The notes under the pieces are model-generated. The model was not told where the DNA came from and searched no databases. It saw only the letters and a list, made by a program, of their open reading frames with translations. Below are positions 22,326 through 32,959 of a stretch of DNA of 64,000 bases, in pieces. A program made the translations under genes and the position numbers. The stretch covers positions 96,958,752 through 97,022,751 of the forward strand of contig NC_080171.1 of assembly GCF_950295315.1 (NCBI RefSeq). The letters are read 5' to 3'. This DNA is from Erinaceus europaeus (lineage: Eukaryota; Chordata; Mammalia; Eulipotyphla; Erinaceidae). Numbering within the stretch: the first letter of the stretch is position 1; each line of letters starts with the position of its first letter.

Positions 22326-22431
22326 ATAAAAAAAGGAAAAGAACAGGTTCAGGGGTTAAATGCTTTGTATCAGAGTAAAATCTAAGATGTGTAAGAGCTG
22401 GGATGCAAGTCCTAGCCCTGGATTTTTCTTC

Positions 22432-22435
<4 letters not shown>

Positions 22436-22473
<38 letters not shown>
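22436..22473. repeat. (TA)n microsatellite
   Basis: About 17 TA units abutting the tail of the next SINE. Confidence 0.9.
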
Positions 22474-22475
<2 letters not shown>

Positions 22476-22736
22476 CCTTTTGTTGCCCTTGTTTTATTAT
22501 TATAGTTATTATTGTTGTTATTGATGTCGTCATTGTTGGGTAGGACAGAGAGAAATGGAGAGAGGAGGGGAAGACAGAGATCTGGGGGAGAGAGACAGAC
22601 ACCTGCAGACCTGCTTCACCGCCTGTGAAGCGACTCCTCTAAAGGTGGGGAGCCGGAGCTCGAACCCAGAACCTTCCGCCAGCCCTTGCGCTTTGAGCCA
22701 CGTGCACTTAACCCACTGTGCTAACGCCCAACTCCC
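22474..22736 (-). mobile_element. SINE-A
   Basis: Minus-strand full-length copy. Confidence 0.92.
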
Positions 22737-22756
22737 CTGATTTTTCTTTTTCTTCA

Positions 22757-22985
22757 TTTCCCCCCTTTGGTTGCCCTTGTTGTTTATTGTTGTTGTTGTT
22801 GTTATTGTTGTTAGATAGGACAGAGAGAAATCAAGAGAGGACAGGAAGACGGGGGGGGGGGGGGGGGGAAGATGGACACCTGCAGACCTGCTTCACTGCT
22901 TGTGAAGTTGACCCCCCTGCAGATGGGAAGCTGGGGGTTCAAACTGGGATCCTCACACCGACCCTTGTGATTTGTGCCACCAATG
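22757..22985 (-). mobile_element. SINE-A, head truncated
   Basis: Minus-strand copy ending at gtgatttgtgccacc; an 18-G run (22850-22868) lies in the body. It is followed by a SINE-F-like end (22990-23040). Confidence 0.85.
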
Positions 22986-23055
22986 CATTGAAAGAAGCTA
23001 CAACACTGTGGTATGGGGTGTCTCTCCCTCTCTCTTAACAAAAAAAAAAAAAAAG

Positions 23056-23325
23056 GGAGGCTGCGTAATGGTGCACCTGGTTAAGCCTAGACATTACCCA
23101 TGTTCCAACCCCTGCTCCCCACCTGAAGGAGGGATGCTTTAAAAGCAGTGAAGGTCTGTAGGTATCTCTGTCTCTTTCCCTCTCTATCTCTCCTCTCGAT
23201 TTCTCTCTGTCCTATGAAGTAAAAGAAAAGAAGAGGGGGAAAAATAGTCACTAGGAGCAGTTGGTTTCATTTTTCAGGCACTGAGACCCAGTGATAACCC
23301 TTGTGGCAATTAAAAAAAAAAAAAA
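23056..23325 (+). mobile_element. SINE-E
   Basis: B-like head (gtgcacctggttaagc), short body, then tcactaggagcagttgg ... gataacccttgtggc. Confidence 0.78.
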
Positions 23326-23326
23326 G

Positions 23327-23348
23327 TGTGTGTGTGTGTGTGTGTGTG
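23327..23348. repeat. (GT)n microsatellite
   Basis: 11 GT units. Confidence 0.9.
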
Positions 23349-23513
23349 CCTTTATCTTGAACATCAAGTGTTTGGTTTTATAGAAAACCAGAAATTGAGC
23401 TTTGATTTTGTTGTTGTTGTTATGCTCTATGCAAGTCACCTTTAGTAACTCTACTACGTGCACTTAATCCAGTGTGCCACTTCCTGGCTCCCTAGCAACT
23501 GTAATAGTTTTTT

Positions 23514-23814
23514 GTGTTTTTTTTTTAATTTGCTTTTTTCCCCCTTTTGTTGCCCTTGTTTTATTGTTGTTATAGTTATTTTTATTGTTGTTGTTATTGA
23601 TGTCATCATTTTTGGATAGGACAGAGAGAAATGAAGAGAGATGGGGAAGACACAGAGGGGGAAAGAGAGAAAGACAGACACCTGCAAACCTGCTTCACTG
23701 CCTGTGAAGCGACTCCCATGAAGTTGGGGAGCCGAGGACTCAATCAGGATCCTTAAGTCGGTCCTTGTGCTTTGCGCCACGTGCGCTTAACCCACTGTGC
23801 TACTGCCCGACCAC
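23514..23814 (-). mobile_element. SINE-A with target duplication
   Basis: Minus-strand copy between ctgtaatagtttttt repeats (23499-23513 and 23815-23829). A SINE-B head remnant lies just before at 23455-23492. Confidence 0.9.
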
Positions 23815-23839
23815 CTGTAATAGTTTTTTTTTTTTTTTA

Positions 23840-24061
23840 CTATTTTTTAAAGTCTTTTTATTATCTTTATTTATTTATTGGATAGAGACAGCCAGAAATT
23901 GAGAGGAGGGGAGACAGACAGGGAGAGAGACAGAGAGATACCTGCAGCACTGCTTCACTACTCGCAAAGCTTTCCCCCTGCAGATGGGGACTGGGGGCTC
24001 GAACCCGGGTCCTTGTGTATTGTAATACATGCGCTCAACAAGGTGCGCCACCACCCAGCCC
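23840..24061 (-). mobile_element. SINE-B
   Basis: Minus-strand complete copy. Confidence 0.9.
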
Positions 24062-24075
24062 CCAGTTTTTTGTTT

Positions 24076-24308
24076 TAATATTTATTTTCCCTTTTGTTGC
24101 CCTTGGTTTTTTATTGTTATTGTTGTTGTTATTGATGTCGTTGTTAAATAGGACAGAGAGAAATGGAGAGAAGAGGGGAAGACAGAGGGGGGGAGAGAAA
24201 GATAGACACCTGCAGACCTGCTTCACCGCCTGTTAAGTGACTTCCCTGCAGGTAGGTAGCCGGGGGCTTGAATCGGGATCCTTACAGCGGTCCTTGTGCT
24301 TTGCGCCA
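24076..24308 (-). mobile_element. SINE-A, head truncated
   Basis: Minus-strand copy whose head stops at ttgcgcc, followed by aatagtttttta. Confidence 0.88.
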
Positions 24309-24332
24309 ATAGTTTTTTAAAAAATATTTATT

Positions 24333-24644
24333 TCGGGGTTGGGCAGTAAGCGCATTGGATTAAGCGCACATGGCGCGAAGCGCAAGGACCAGCGTGTGGA
24401 TCCTGGTTCTAGCCGCGGCTCCCCACCTGCAGGGAGGTCGCTTCACAAGTGGTGAAGCAGGTCTGCAGGTGTCTATCTTTGTCTTTCCCTCTCTGTGTTC
24501 CCCTCCTCTTTCCATTTCTCTCTGTCCTATCCAACAATAATGACAATAATAATGACAACAATAAGGGTAACAACAAGGGCAACAAAATGGAAAAAATGGC
24601 CGCCAGAAGCAGTGGATTTGTAGTATAGGCACCGAACCCCAGCA

Positions 24645-24650
<6 letters not shown>
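24333..24650 (+). mobile_element. SINE-A+
   Basis: Full head; the extension is cut at accccagcagg and replaced by (TA)n. Confidence 0.88.

Positions 24651-24714
<64 letters not shown>
24648..24714. repeat. (TA)n plus T-run
   Basis: About 24 TA units then about 19 T. Confidence 0.9.
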
Positions 24715-24715
<1 letters not shown>

Positions 24716-24716
24716 T

Positions 24717-24830
24717 GGCAGGGGAGATGGTATAATGGTTATGCAAAGAGACTCTCACGCCTGAGGCTCCAACGTCCCAGGTTCAATCCCCCAACCACCA
24801 TAAGCCAGAGCTGAGTAGTGCTATGATAAA
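24717..24830 (+). mobile_element. SINE-C
   Basis: Near-consensus. Confidence 0.88.
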
Positions 24831-24839
24831 AAAAAATTT

Positions 24840-24970
24840 TTAATTATTTAATTATTAATGGAGTAGAAGGAACCAGGGCATCACTACGGCACATGCAATG
24901 CTGAGGATGGAACTCACAACCTCATGCTTGCTAGTCCTGTACTTTAGCACCTGAGCTACTCCTATGCTGC
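24840..24970 (-). mobile_element. old SINE-D
   Basis: Minus-strand: catcactacggcacatgcaa and gatggaactcacaacctcat. Confidence 0.55.
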
Positions 24971-25113
24971 CAGTGCAATACCTCGTAGTCTTTATCTAAC
25001 TTTGTCACTGATGTAGTCTTACTATCCTCTTATTTCTTGTCTTAATATCTTTATTTGTAATCCTATAGGTTGCATGTGGAAAAGGTAGTAAATCAAAGGT
25101 TAAGAGCTTGACT

Positions 25114-25290
25114 TCAGGGACTGGGTGGCGGCCTCCCAACAGAGCACATATTACCATGAGCAAGTCCCCAGTTGCAGGGAGGAGCTTCACAAGGTGTGGA
25201 GTAGTGCTGCAGGTGTCTGTCTCTCTGTCTCTCCCTCTCATTCTGTCTTTCACCCTCTATACAAAAAAAATATACATAAATAAATAAGGC
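25114..25290 (+). mobile_element. SINE-B, diverged
   Basis: gactgggtggcggc head, gtgctgcaggtgtctgtctc body, poly(A)-like end. Confidence 0.7.
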
Positions 25291-25371
25291 TGTTGTTAAC
25301 AGTGGAGCTGTGCAGGCTTCAAACACCAATAGCCCTCATAAGAAAATAAATTTTTTTAAAATATATTTTTT

Positions 25372-25591
25372 AATTCTTTTTTTTAACTTTTTAATTTATC
25401 TTTTATTGGATAGAGACAAAGAGAAATTGAGGGGAAAGGAAGACAGAGATGGAGAGAGACAGAGAGACACCTGCAGCCCTGCTTCACCACTCGTGAAGCT
25501 TTTCCCCTGCAGGTAGGAACCAGGGGCTTGAACCCGGGTCCTTGTGCACTATAGTGTGTGCGCTTAACCAGGGGCACCACTGCCTGGTCCC
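25372..25591 (-). mobile_element. SINE-B
   Basis: Minus-strand complete copy, B box gcttgaacccggg. Confidence 0.9.
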
Positions 25592-25791
25592 AATAAATAA
25601 ATTTTAAGCTCCAAAGTCAGAATATCTGGATTCAAATCCTGGTCCTACCATTTATTCAATATATGGAGGGGGGGACTGGACTATTGTGTGTGTATGCTTT
25701 TGGTCCCTCTATGCATCAGTTCCCTCTTCAGCAAAATAAAGATAATGTATATACTTCCTTGGGGTTGTTCAAGGATTGTAAAATAAAATGT

Positions 25792-25935
25792 AGTGGCCTG
25801 GGAGGTGGTGCAGTGAATGGGGCACTGGACTTTCAAGCATGTCTTGAATTCAGTCCTCAGCAGCACACGTATCAGAGTAGATGTCTAGTTCTTTCTCTCC
25901 TATCTTTCTCATTAAAAATTAAAATATTTTAAAAG
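25792..25935 (+). mobile_element. SINE-D
   Basis: gcctgggaggtggtgcagtg head; the B box is mutated. Confidence 0.82.
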
Positions 25936-25979
25936 AAAGAAAATACATAAGCAGCTTTTGGACACAGATGTTCAACAGC

Positions 25980-26338
25980 TTTTAATTTTTTTAAATATTT
26001 TTAAATATTTTATTTATTGGATAAAGACAGCTAGAACTTGAGAGAAAAGGGAGATGGTGAGGGAGATAGAGGGCAGGGGTAAACAGGATAATGGTTATAC
26101 AAAGAGAGCCTCAAGCCTGAGGCTCCTAAGTCCCAGGATCAATCCCCTGAACCACCATAAGCCAGAGCTGAGCAGTGCTCTGGTTAAAAAAAAAAAAAAA
26201 AAAAAAAAAGGAGAAACCTGCAGACTTGCTTCACCATTTGTGAAGCCTTCCCCCCTGCAGGTGGATACTAGAGGCTTGAACCTGGGTCCTTTCACATTAT
26301 AACGTGCACTCAACCAGATGCACCACCAACTGGCCCCC
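25980..26338 (-). mobile_element. SINE-B with SINE-C inside
   Basis: B pieces 25980-26071 and 26211-26338 on the minus strand. A plus-strand SINE-C with a ~24-A tail occupies 26072-26210, so C inserted after B here. Confidence 0.88.
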
Positions 26339-26344
26339 GCTTTT

Positions 26345-26470
26345 TACTTTTAAAAGATGTATCTTATTGTGTGTGTAAGAGTCCGGAGGCACAAATATGC
26401 TGCCATAAACAGTGCCAGGGACACATGCAGGAGTCTCTGACTTGCATGTCCTGCACGCTACCACAGGCAC
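26345..26470 (-). mobile_element. old SINE-F
   Basis: Weak minus-strand match: gtgccagggacacatgcag and tgctgcc. Confidence 0.35.
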
Positions 26471-26825
26471 ATTTCCTGACCTCAAGAATTCTTTTAAACA
26501 GAGCTGGTGGAGAGGTGGAAATTATGACCAAAGCCAAAACAAAATGAAGCAAACAAAAAGAAAAAAGAAAACAACGTAAGGATTTCTCAATTATGCACAT
26601 CTTTTTCAACAGTGTCTTCGTTTTGTTTTAAAAAGTGTAAAGGTAACGCTTAAAGCACAGCCAAGAAAGGTCTTATATGTAAGTCACATTCACTAAGAAA
26701 GGAGCTAAATAATAATAAAAAAAAAAAACTTCATCCACTGACAGTATATAATTATGCAGCATGACATAGGTATAGCACTGCAAGAGGAAAAACACGAAGC
26801 AAAATAGGAAGGCATTTTGCCTTAC
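26471..26825. other. unique SCAI intron 2 sequence
   Basis: No repeats seen; immediately downstream of the exon 2 donor. Confidence 0.6.
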
Positions 26826-26870
26826 CTGCTTTTCCGTTTCCGAGGTGGTTTCTCCACTGTGCCAGTCAGT
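26826..26870 (-). CDS. SCAI: SCAI coding exon 2
   Basis: 45 bp, entering with one base of Arg18 (AG|A) and leaving with two bases of the next Arg codon. Acceptor ctgtag, donor gtaagg. Encodes LTGTVEKPPRKRKS between the split Arg codons. Confidence 0.93.
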
Positions 26871-27598
26871 CTACAGACCAAATAAGATGGTAACTAAAAG
26901 TAACATACAAGACACATCTCCAGGGCCCACTGGGCCAACGGACTCAATGTATCACCCTCTACGACTGTAAACCCATACCTGACCTTACAAACGGCTTGTG
27001 CTATTTCCCTTATTTACCAAGACCAAGCAATCGCAATCGGGGACTCACTGTTCCCCTAATGTCCTCTTAGCTCAATTCCTGTTCTGCCTCCTGGTCCCTC
27101 ACTCCATCCTCAGCGCCGATTTGTCACAGCCGGGCTCCCCAAAACCACCCACCTCCACCTCATTGTCTGCATGTCAGCCCCCCCGCCCGACCCCCCCAAG
27201 CCCCATCGACCTCCCCTTCCCGTGCCCACCCCCTCCCGAGCTTGCAGAGCCGCCCAGCCCCGCCCCTCGGGCCCCGTGCCCCCCGCATTCCACTGCCCCT
27301 CCCCTCTCAGCGCCCCCAGCCTCTCACCCCTCGGCGCCCCTGCCTTCACACACCCCTCTCGCCCGGCCTCGAGGCTGCGATCGCTGCCCAGTCCCACAGT
27401 TCCTGGGTGCCCCCGCCCTCCCCCAGTCTGAACCCCCCGCCCCTCCAGTCTCGCACCCCAATGCTTCCCGGCCCCCAAGCAGCTGCCCCTGGGCCCGCTC
27501 CCGCCCCATCTCCAGCCTCGACCTCCACCCAACTCCCCCGCCCACCTGGGTGCCAGGCGACTCCGCGGCTGCTGGGACTGCCGGGCTCCCCTGACCAT
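26826..27598 (-). CDS. SCAI: SCAI, N-terminal two coding exons (partial gene)
   Basis: Suppressor of cancer cell invasion, a nuclear cofactor known to bind MRTF (MAL)/SRF and restrain their transcription of beta1-integrin, and also linked to 53BP1-dependent DNA break repair. Joined exons (27546-27598 and 26826-26870) encode 32 complete codons plus two bases: MVRGARQSQQPRSRLAP, then RLTGTVEKPPRKRKS. This agrees with the human N-terminus as I remember it, apart from Ser for Pro at residue 8 and Lys for Arg in the basic PPRKRKS cluster, a possible nuclear-localisation patch. Both junctions use GT/AG. The remaining ~570 residues lie below base 1 or in exons I could not find: I see no further SCAI exon in 1-26825, consistent with a long intron 2. 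PPP6C, upstream on the same strand, is the neighbour expected from human 9q33. Confidence 0.93.
26871..27545 (-). other. SCAI: SCAI intron 1
   Basis: 675 bp, mostly CpG-rich; donor gtgggc, acceptor ctgtag. No transposons, unlike nearly every other intron here, as expected for island sequence. Confidence 0.85.
27546..27598 (-). CDS. SCAI: SCAI coding exon 1 with start codon
   Basis: ATG at 27596-27598. 17 codons plus AG before the donor gtgggc. The start gives the known MVRGARQ N-terminus. 5' UTR continues upward to an unknown transcription start. Confidence 0.93.
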
Positions 27599-27599
27599 C

Positions 27600-27810
27600 C
27601 GGCTCCTGCTCCGCCGCGGGAGCTGCTCCGGCGGCCGCAGGGCTCGCTCGGGAAGCAGGGGCGGCGGGGGCTGGAGTAGGAGGAGAGGCGGGAGGAGGGC
27701 CTCGCGCCTCTGCCAGGCTTGCCCAAGGGCCCGCCTCCCCCGCGTCTCTTCCCGCCTCCCATTGGCCAGAGCCGTAGTGCAGCCGACAGCATGGACGTTG
27801 ATTGGGCGCC
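27600..27810 (-). promoter_or_regulatory. SCAI: SCAI 5' UTR / proximal promoter with two CCAAT boxes
   Basis: On the minus strand CCAAT occurs at 27765-27761 and 27805-27801, exactly 40 bp apart, next to GGGAGGCGGG-type GC boxes. Paired CCAAT boxes of this spacing are typical NF-Y sites in TATA-less CpG-island promoters. The transcription start is inferred to lie between these and the ATG. Confidence 0.6.
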
Positions 27811-27860
27811 CAGACCGTCACATCCCGCCACCCAGAGTTTGGTTGAGACTGCAGGTGGCG

Positions 27861-28271
27861 GCGGAGGTGCCTCAGTGACTGCAAGCAAGGCCAGGGAGTC
27901 CTAAGCGCCACCGTGCGCTGGAAAGAAGAAACCGCATCTCCGTCGCCAGACACCTGCTGGCCCATTCTCCTGAATGTGTCCAGCGTCCAGACACACTTGC
28001 TGGCGCTTCCAACACTGGACCACACCAGGAACAAAAGCCAGACTCTACAGTCTTCCAAACTCCATGAGCAGGTGAGACGGAGGGAGGCCTCCAAAATGAG
28101 CTTCACTTTGAAATGCATTCGTGGTCCCCCGTGAGTGCTGAAATAGACTCACAACTCAAACCATAGAGGATCTAGCCAGAAAATTATTTTAACATAACAA
28201 AGCGTGGCTTAGATGCTCAATAAACTTCAGTACAGACTTCCGAAAAAGCAAAATAATTTTTAAATTGCCAT
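27861..28271. other. SCAI upstream flank
   Basis: Unique sequence. A good plus-strand splice donor (gagcag|gtgaga, junction 28071/28072) lies ~470 bp upstream of the SCAI ATG and could belong to a divergent transcript, but no coding capacity is evident. Confidence 0.35.
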
Positions 28272-28286
28272 GAAAAATCAGCACTT

Positions 28287-29973
28287 TTACTCAAGGAAAT
28301 TGAAAAAACACAAAGAAGTGGAAAGATATTCCATGTTCATGGATTGGAAGAATTCACATCATCAAAATGAATATACTACCCAGAGCCATCTACAAATTTA
28401 ATGCTATCCCCATCAAGATCCCAAGCACATTTTTTAGGAGAATAGAACAAATGCTACAAATGTTTATCTGGAACCAGAAAAGACCTAGAATTGCCAAAAC
28501 AATCTTGAGAAAAAGAACAGAACCAGAGGCATCACACGCCCAGATCTCAAATTGTATTATAGAGCCATTGTCATCAAAACTGCTTGGTACTGGAACATGA
28601 ATAGACACACTGACCAGTGGAATAGAATTGAGAGCCCAGATGTAAGCCCCCACACCTATGGACATCTAATCTTTGACAAAGGTGCCCAGACTATTAAATG
28701 GGGGAAGCAGAGTCTCTTCAACAAATGGTGTTGGAAAAAATTGGGTTTAAACATGCAGAAGAATGAAACTGAACCACTCTATTTCACCAAATACAAAAGT
28801 AAATTCCAAGTGAATCAAGGACTTGGAGGTTAGACCACAAACTATCAGATACTTAGAGGAAAATATTAGCAAAACTCTTTTCCACATAAATTTTAAAGAC
28901 ATCTTCAATGAAATGAATCCAATTACAAAGAAGATAAGACAAGCATAAACCTATGGGACTACATCAAATTAAAAAGCTTCTGCATGGGAAAAGGAACCAC
29001 TACCCAAACCAAGAGACCCCTCACAGAATGGGAGAAGATCTTTACATGCCATACATCAGACAAGAGCCTAATAACCAAAATATATAAAGAGCTTACAAAT
29101 CTCAACAAGACAACAAATAACCCCATCCAAAAATAAGGAGAGGACATGGACAGAATATTCACCACAGAAGAGATCCAAAAGGCTGAGAAACACATGAAAA
29201 AATGCTCCAAGTCTCTGATTGCCACAGAAATGCAAATAAAGACAACAATGAGATACCACTTCACTCCTGTGAGAATGTCATACATCAGAAAAGGTAACAG
29301 CAGCAAATGCTGGAGAGGGTGTGGGGTCAAAGGAACCGTTCCTTCTACACTGCTGGTGGGAATGTAACTTGGCCCAACCTCTGTGGAGAACTCTCAGAAG
29401 GCTAGAAATGGACCTACCCTATGATCCTGCAATTTCTCTCCTGGGGATATATCCTAAGGAACCCAACACACCCATCCAAAAAGATCTGTGTACATATATG
29501 TTCTTGGCAGCACAATTTGTAATAGCCAAAATCTGGAAGCAACCCAGGTGTCCAACAACAGATGAGTGGCTGAGCAAGTTGTGGTCTATATACACAATGG
29601 AATACTACTCAGTTATAAAAAATGGTGACTTCACCATTTTCAGTAGATCTTGGATGGACCTTGAAAAATTCATGTTAAGTGAAATAAGTCAGAAACAGAA
29701 GGATGAATATGGGATGATCTCACTCTCAGGCAGAAGTTGAAAAACAAGATCAGAAGAGAAAACACAAATAGAACCTGAACTGGAATTGTCATATTGCCCC
29801 AAAGTAAAAGACTCTGGGGTGGGTGGGTGGGGAGAATACAGATCCAAGAAGGATGACAGAGGACCTAGTGGGGGTTGTTATATGGAAAATTGGGAAATGT
29901 TATGCATGTATAAACTATTGTATTTACTGTTGAATGTAAAACATTAATTTCCCAATAAAGAAATTAAAAAAAA
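28287..29973 (+). mobile_element. L1 3' portion (ORF2 C-terminus + 3' UTR) with target duplication
   Basis: 1.69-kb 5'-truncated LINE-1. Translation in broken frames gives ORF2p C-terminal sequence (for example [18 protein letters not shown] near 28367 and DEWLSKLWSIYTMEYYSVIK around 29560). The longest intact frame is 139 codons at 29321-29740, ending at the normal ORF2 stop region. A short 3' UTR with a G-rich tract (29816-29832) and AATAAAG end follows. Flanked by gaaaaatcagcactt (28272-28286 and 29974-29988). Frameshifts make it inactive. Confidence 0.95.
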
Positions 29974-29988
29974 GAAAAATCAGCACTT

Positions 29989-30329
29989 CAACATTATGTC
30001 ATAACTAAAAGCTATGTGTTCCATTTTGAAAGGCTTGGTGTTAGTCCTTAAGCATGTGCTAACAGTACTTGAGACCAAAAATGACTTCTCCACCCAGTTA
30101 TCCATAATAAATTTCACTACATTTTTGTGTTTGCAAAACTATCAGCACATAGTACAATAATAGTTGACTTTCCTCTTCTTCTTAAACAAGGCTGTTCTTG
30201 ATAGCTCATTAACACAAGATCCTTTCTTTCAATGTATCGTTATTCCATTCCTTGGATAGTTTTTGTGTGGTAGATCTTTAGCATCCACTTGGATCTGGAT
30301 GAAGGCATAAAACTTAAGCTGCTTGTTCT
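29989..30329. other. unique intergenic sequence
   Basis: Nothing recognisable. Confidence 0.5.
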
Positions 30330-30937
30330 ACATATCGAAAGCAAACTGCAAAAGGATAACCAGGCAACTCAGCAAATTGAAGAAGACATTTGCACATCAC
30401 ACATTTGGTACGTGATAGATAAGGAACCCCTATACAGAATTGATACAGATCTACAACAGAAGTAAAAAATAACCCAATAAAAAGTGGACCAAAGGAATAA
30501 ACAGTTATCTACAGAGGAGATACACATGGCCCACAGACACATGAAGAAATGCTCCACTTCCTTATCATTAGAGAAATGCAAATTAAAACTACACTGAGAT
30601 ACCATCTCACACCTGAGAGAATGTCCTCCATCAACGAATCAGGAAATGGCAGGTGCTGGAGAGTTTGTGGAGAAAAAGAAACTATGTTACACTGCTGGTA
30701 TGAGTGCAAACTGGTGCAGCCCCCTTGGGAAACTATATGGACAGTCCTTAAGACAAATAAAAATGGAATTACCTTATGATCCAGCAATACCATTCTTGGG
30801 CATTTATCCAAAGGACACTTAAACACGATTTCAAAGGGACATGTGTACCATTATGTTCATAGCTGCATTGTTCACAATAGCTAATGATTGAAAGCTGCCT
30901 AAATGCCCATCAGCGTATGACTGGCTAAAGAAGTTAT

Positions 30938-31080
30938 GGGAGTGATCTGGGAGATGGCACAGTAAATAAGGCATTAAACTCTCAAGCATGATGCCCCAAG
31001 TTAAATCCCCAGCATCACATGTACCAGAGTGATGTCTGATTCTGTCTCTCTCCTGTCTTTCTCATAAATATTTTAAAAAG
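30938..31080 (+). mobile_element. SINE-D
   Basis: Diverged copy in the old L1. Confidence 0.82.
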
Positions 31081-31116
31081 GAAGAGAAAAAGGAGTAGTA
31101 GTAGTTATGGGATTGT

Positions 31117-31267
31117 GGTCCCCGGGAGGTGGCACAGTGGATAAAGCGTTGGGACTCTCAAGCATGAAGTCCTGTGTTTGATCCCCCAGCAGCACATGTA
31201 TCAAGGCGATGTCTGGTTCTTTCTCTCTCCTATCCCTCTCATTAATAAATATTAAAAAAAAAAAAAA
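31117..31267 (+). mobile_element. SINE-D
   Basis: Near-consensus copy with poly(A), in the same L1. Confidence 0.9.
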
Positions 31268-31591
31268 TTTACTAAATAGATGATATTGTGTCCTTTGGGA
31301 CAAAAATGTATGAAACTGGAGGTTATACTTAGCAAAATAAGAGATGAAGACAACTACCAAATGGTGCTAAAGAACTGGTACATATGAACTTGAAAAAATA
31401 AAAAAGCAAGCAAACTGTTTCTAAGACTGATGAGAACTATAGTAGTTATCTTTGGGAGGTGGGAGGGTGTGGATACAGAACTCTGGTGGTGGGTGTGATG
31501 TGGAACTCTACACTGTAGTCGTACAATCTTGTACCCTATTAATCACAAATGAAATTACAAAAAACCTGCTTATAGTATTTTATCAGAATAT

Positions 31592-31811
31592 TTTTGCCAC
31601 CAGGGTTATTGCTGAGGCTCAGTGCCTGCACAACTCGACCATCCTCAGAGTTTTCTTTTTGATAATGAGAAACAGAAATAGAAGAGCCACCTGGAACACT
31701 GCTCCACTGCTCATGAAGCTTGCCCCACCCCTCTTATGGGGTCCAGGGGCTTGAATCTGGGGTCTCAGGCATAGTGGTGTGTGCACTCTAATGGGTGAGC
31801 CACCACCCCAT
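31592..31811 (-). mobile_element. SINE-E, diverged
   Basis: Minus-strand: starts ccaccagggttattgctgag, ends gagccaccacccc. Confidence 0.75.
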
Positions 31812-31832
31812 CCCTATCAGAATGTCTATATG

Positions 31833-31876
31833 GTGTGCGTCTACGGCCATACCACCCTGAACACGCCTGATCTCAG
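31833..31876 (+). pseudogene. 5S rRNA fragment, retro-inserted
   Basis: Bases 31839-31876 match the first ~38 nt of 5S rRNA (gtctacggccataccaccct...) with a few changes. Flanked by a perfect 16-bp repeat tcagaatgtctatatg (31817-31832 and 31873-31888). Too short to be functional and lacks the internal control region. Confidence 0.85.
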
Positions 31877-31974
31877 AATGTCTATATGAATCAAAAAGTG
31901 ACAGCCTAGAGTACTATGCACAAAAGTTTTAGGCAAAAAATCTCTTATCTCCAAAAATGAACCTATTAGATTTT

Positions 31975-32120
31975 TTTGTTTGCTTTGGTAAGGATTCATT
32001 ATTGTGAGAGGAGAGATAAACAGATCTTCACTCTGACACATGGCAATGTCAGGGATTGAACCTGAGACTTCATACCTGAGAGTTCATTGTTTCATCCACT
32101 AAGCCACCTCCTGAGTCGCC
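31975..32120 (-). mobile_element. old SINE-D
   Basis: Minus-strand: ggattgaacctgagacttca and tcatccactaagccacctcc. Confidence 0.6.
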
Positions 32121-32220
32121 TTTTTAAAATTACATTTATTTGGCAGTTACATTGATCTGGTTCAGCAGTACAGCACAGGACTTGCATGCCCAAGAGGTGC
32201 TCTGACCTGTCTCTCCTCTT
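32121..32220 (+). mobile_element. old SINE-F
   Basis: ggttcagcagtacagcacag head; most of the rest is lost. Confidence 0.4.
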
Positions 32221-32239
32221 AGGAAATAATCATGGGGGG

Positions 32240-32364
32240 GGGGGGAGGGGGCTAGTAAGCTAGTATAACAATGGTCATGCAAAACAATTTCATGCCGAAG
32301 GCGTGGGCCAGGTTCAGTCCCACCCCCCTCTCCAGCACAATAAACCAAAGCATGCTTTGGTTAG
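32240..32364 (+). mobile_element. SINE-C, diverged
   Basis: gctagtataacaatggtcat head after a G-run (32235-32250). Confidence 0.65.
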
Positions 32365-32798
32365 TAATTGGTTTGATGTAACTTTCCTTTATTCAGAGAT
32401 GACTATGCATATACTTGACATTAAAAATCACATCCATTCTAGAGTAAATAGTGTTTTCTAATAGCTTCGACAAGGAAAGAAATGCTGAATCTGTGTTGGT
32501 TCCTCAAATTAGTCCCTTCATAAACATCAAACCGCTAAATCACAAACCATCTCAAATCCTAAGCAAAATACCCAACTTTACTATGGCAAATTCATGGAGG
32601 AAAAGAACTGCAGAAATAATTTGCCAAACAACACAGGGAATTGGGTAGGGGAGTCCTGGTGGAGTCATCAACTCACCATTAGGAAAACTAATCTTAAATA
32701 TCACTCATTTCCTTAAATTTGAATTAAAACCTTCTGCTTTGGCTCTCAAAGTCTTTCATAATTGGCTGAAACCTTTGGTACATTAAACACTGCTATAG
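32365..32798. other. unique intergenic sequence
   Basis: Nothing recognisable. Confidence 0.5.
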
Positions 32799-32920
32799 CT
32801 AAGGGTGGATGAGATAGCATAATGGTTATGCAAACTCTAATGCCAAAGTCTCCAAGGTCCAGGTTCCATCCCCCCCACCACAAGCCAGAACTTAACAGTG
32901 CTCGGTTTAAAAAAAAAAAA
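32799..32920 (+). mobile_element. SINE-C
   Basis: gagatagcataatggttatg head; short flanking repeat atagctaa. Confidence 0.85.
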
Positions 32921-32959
32921 AGTTCCATAGCTAAAGTCTAGAAATCTTTGCTTCTGTGT

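Larger units (their letters stand above)
27120..27860. promoter_or_regulatory. CpG island over SCAI 5' end
   Basis: The only long GC-rich, CpG-dense stretch in an otherwise AT-rich window, covering SCAI exon 1, most of intron 1 and the upstream promoter. Several cccgccc (GC-box-like) motifs. Boundaries were judged by eye. Confidence 0.88.
30330..31590 (+). mobile_element. older L1 3' region, split by two SINE-D
   Basis: Pieces 30330-30937, 31081-31116 and 31268-31590. ORF2-type sequence (acatgaagaaatgctcca, gagataccatctcacacc) with many breaks; the 3' part ends with gggtgtgatgtggaactcta. Confidence 0.8.

Noticed and set aside
26998..27594. 198-codon proline-rich open frame on the plus strand (and 162-264-codon frames on the minus strand) in the CpG island
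   Set aside because: GC-rich DNA lacks stop codons by composition. The real coding exon here (SCAI, 27546-27598) uses another short frame with proper splice sites.
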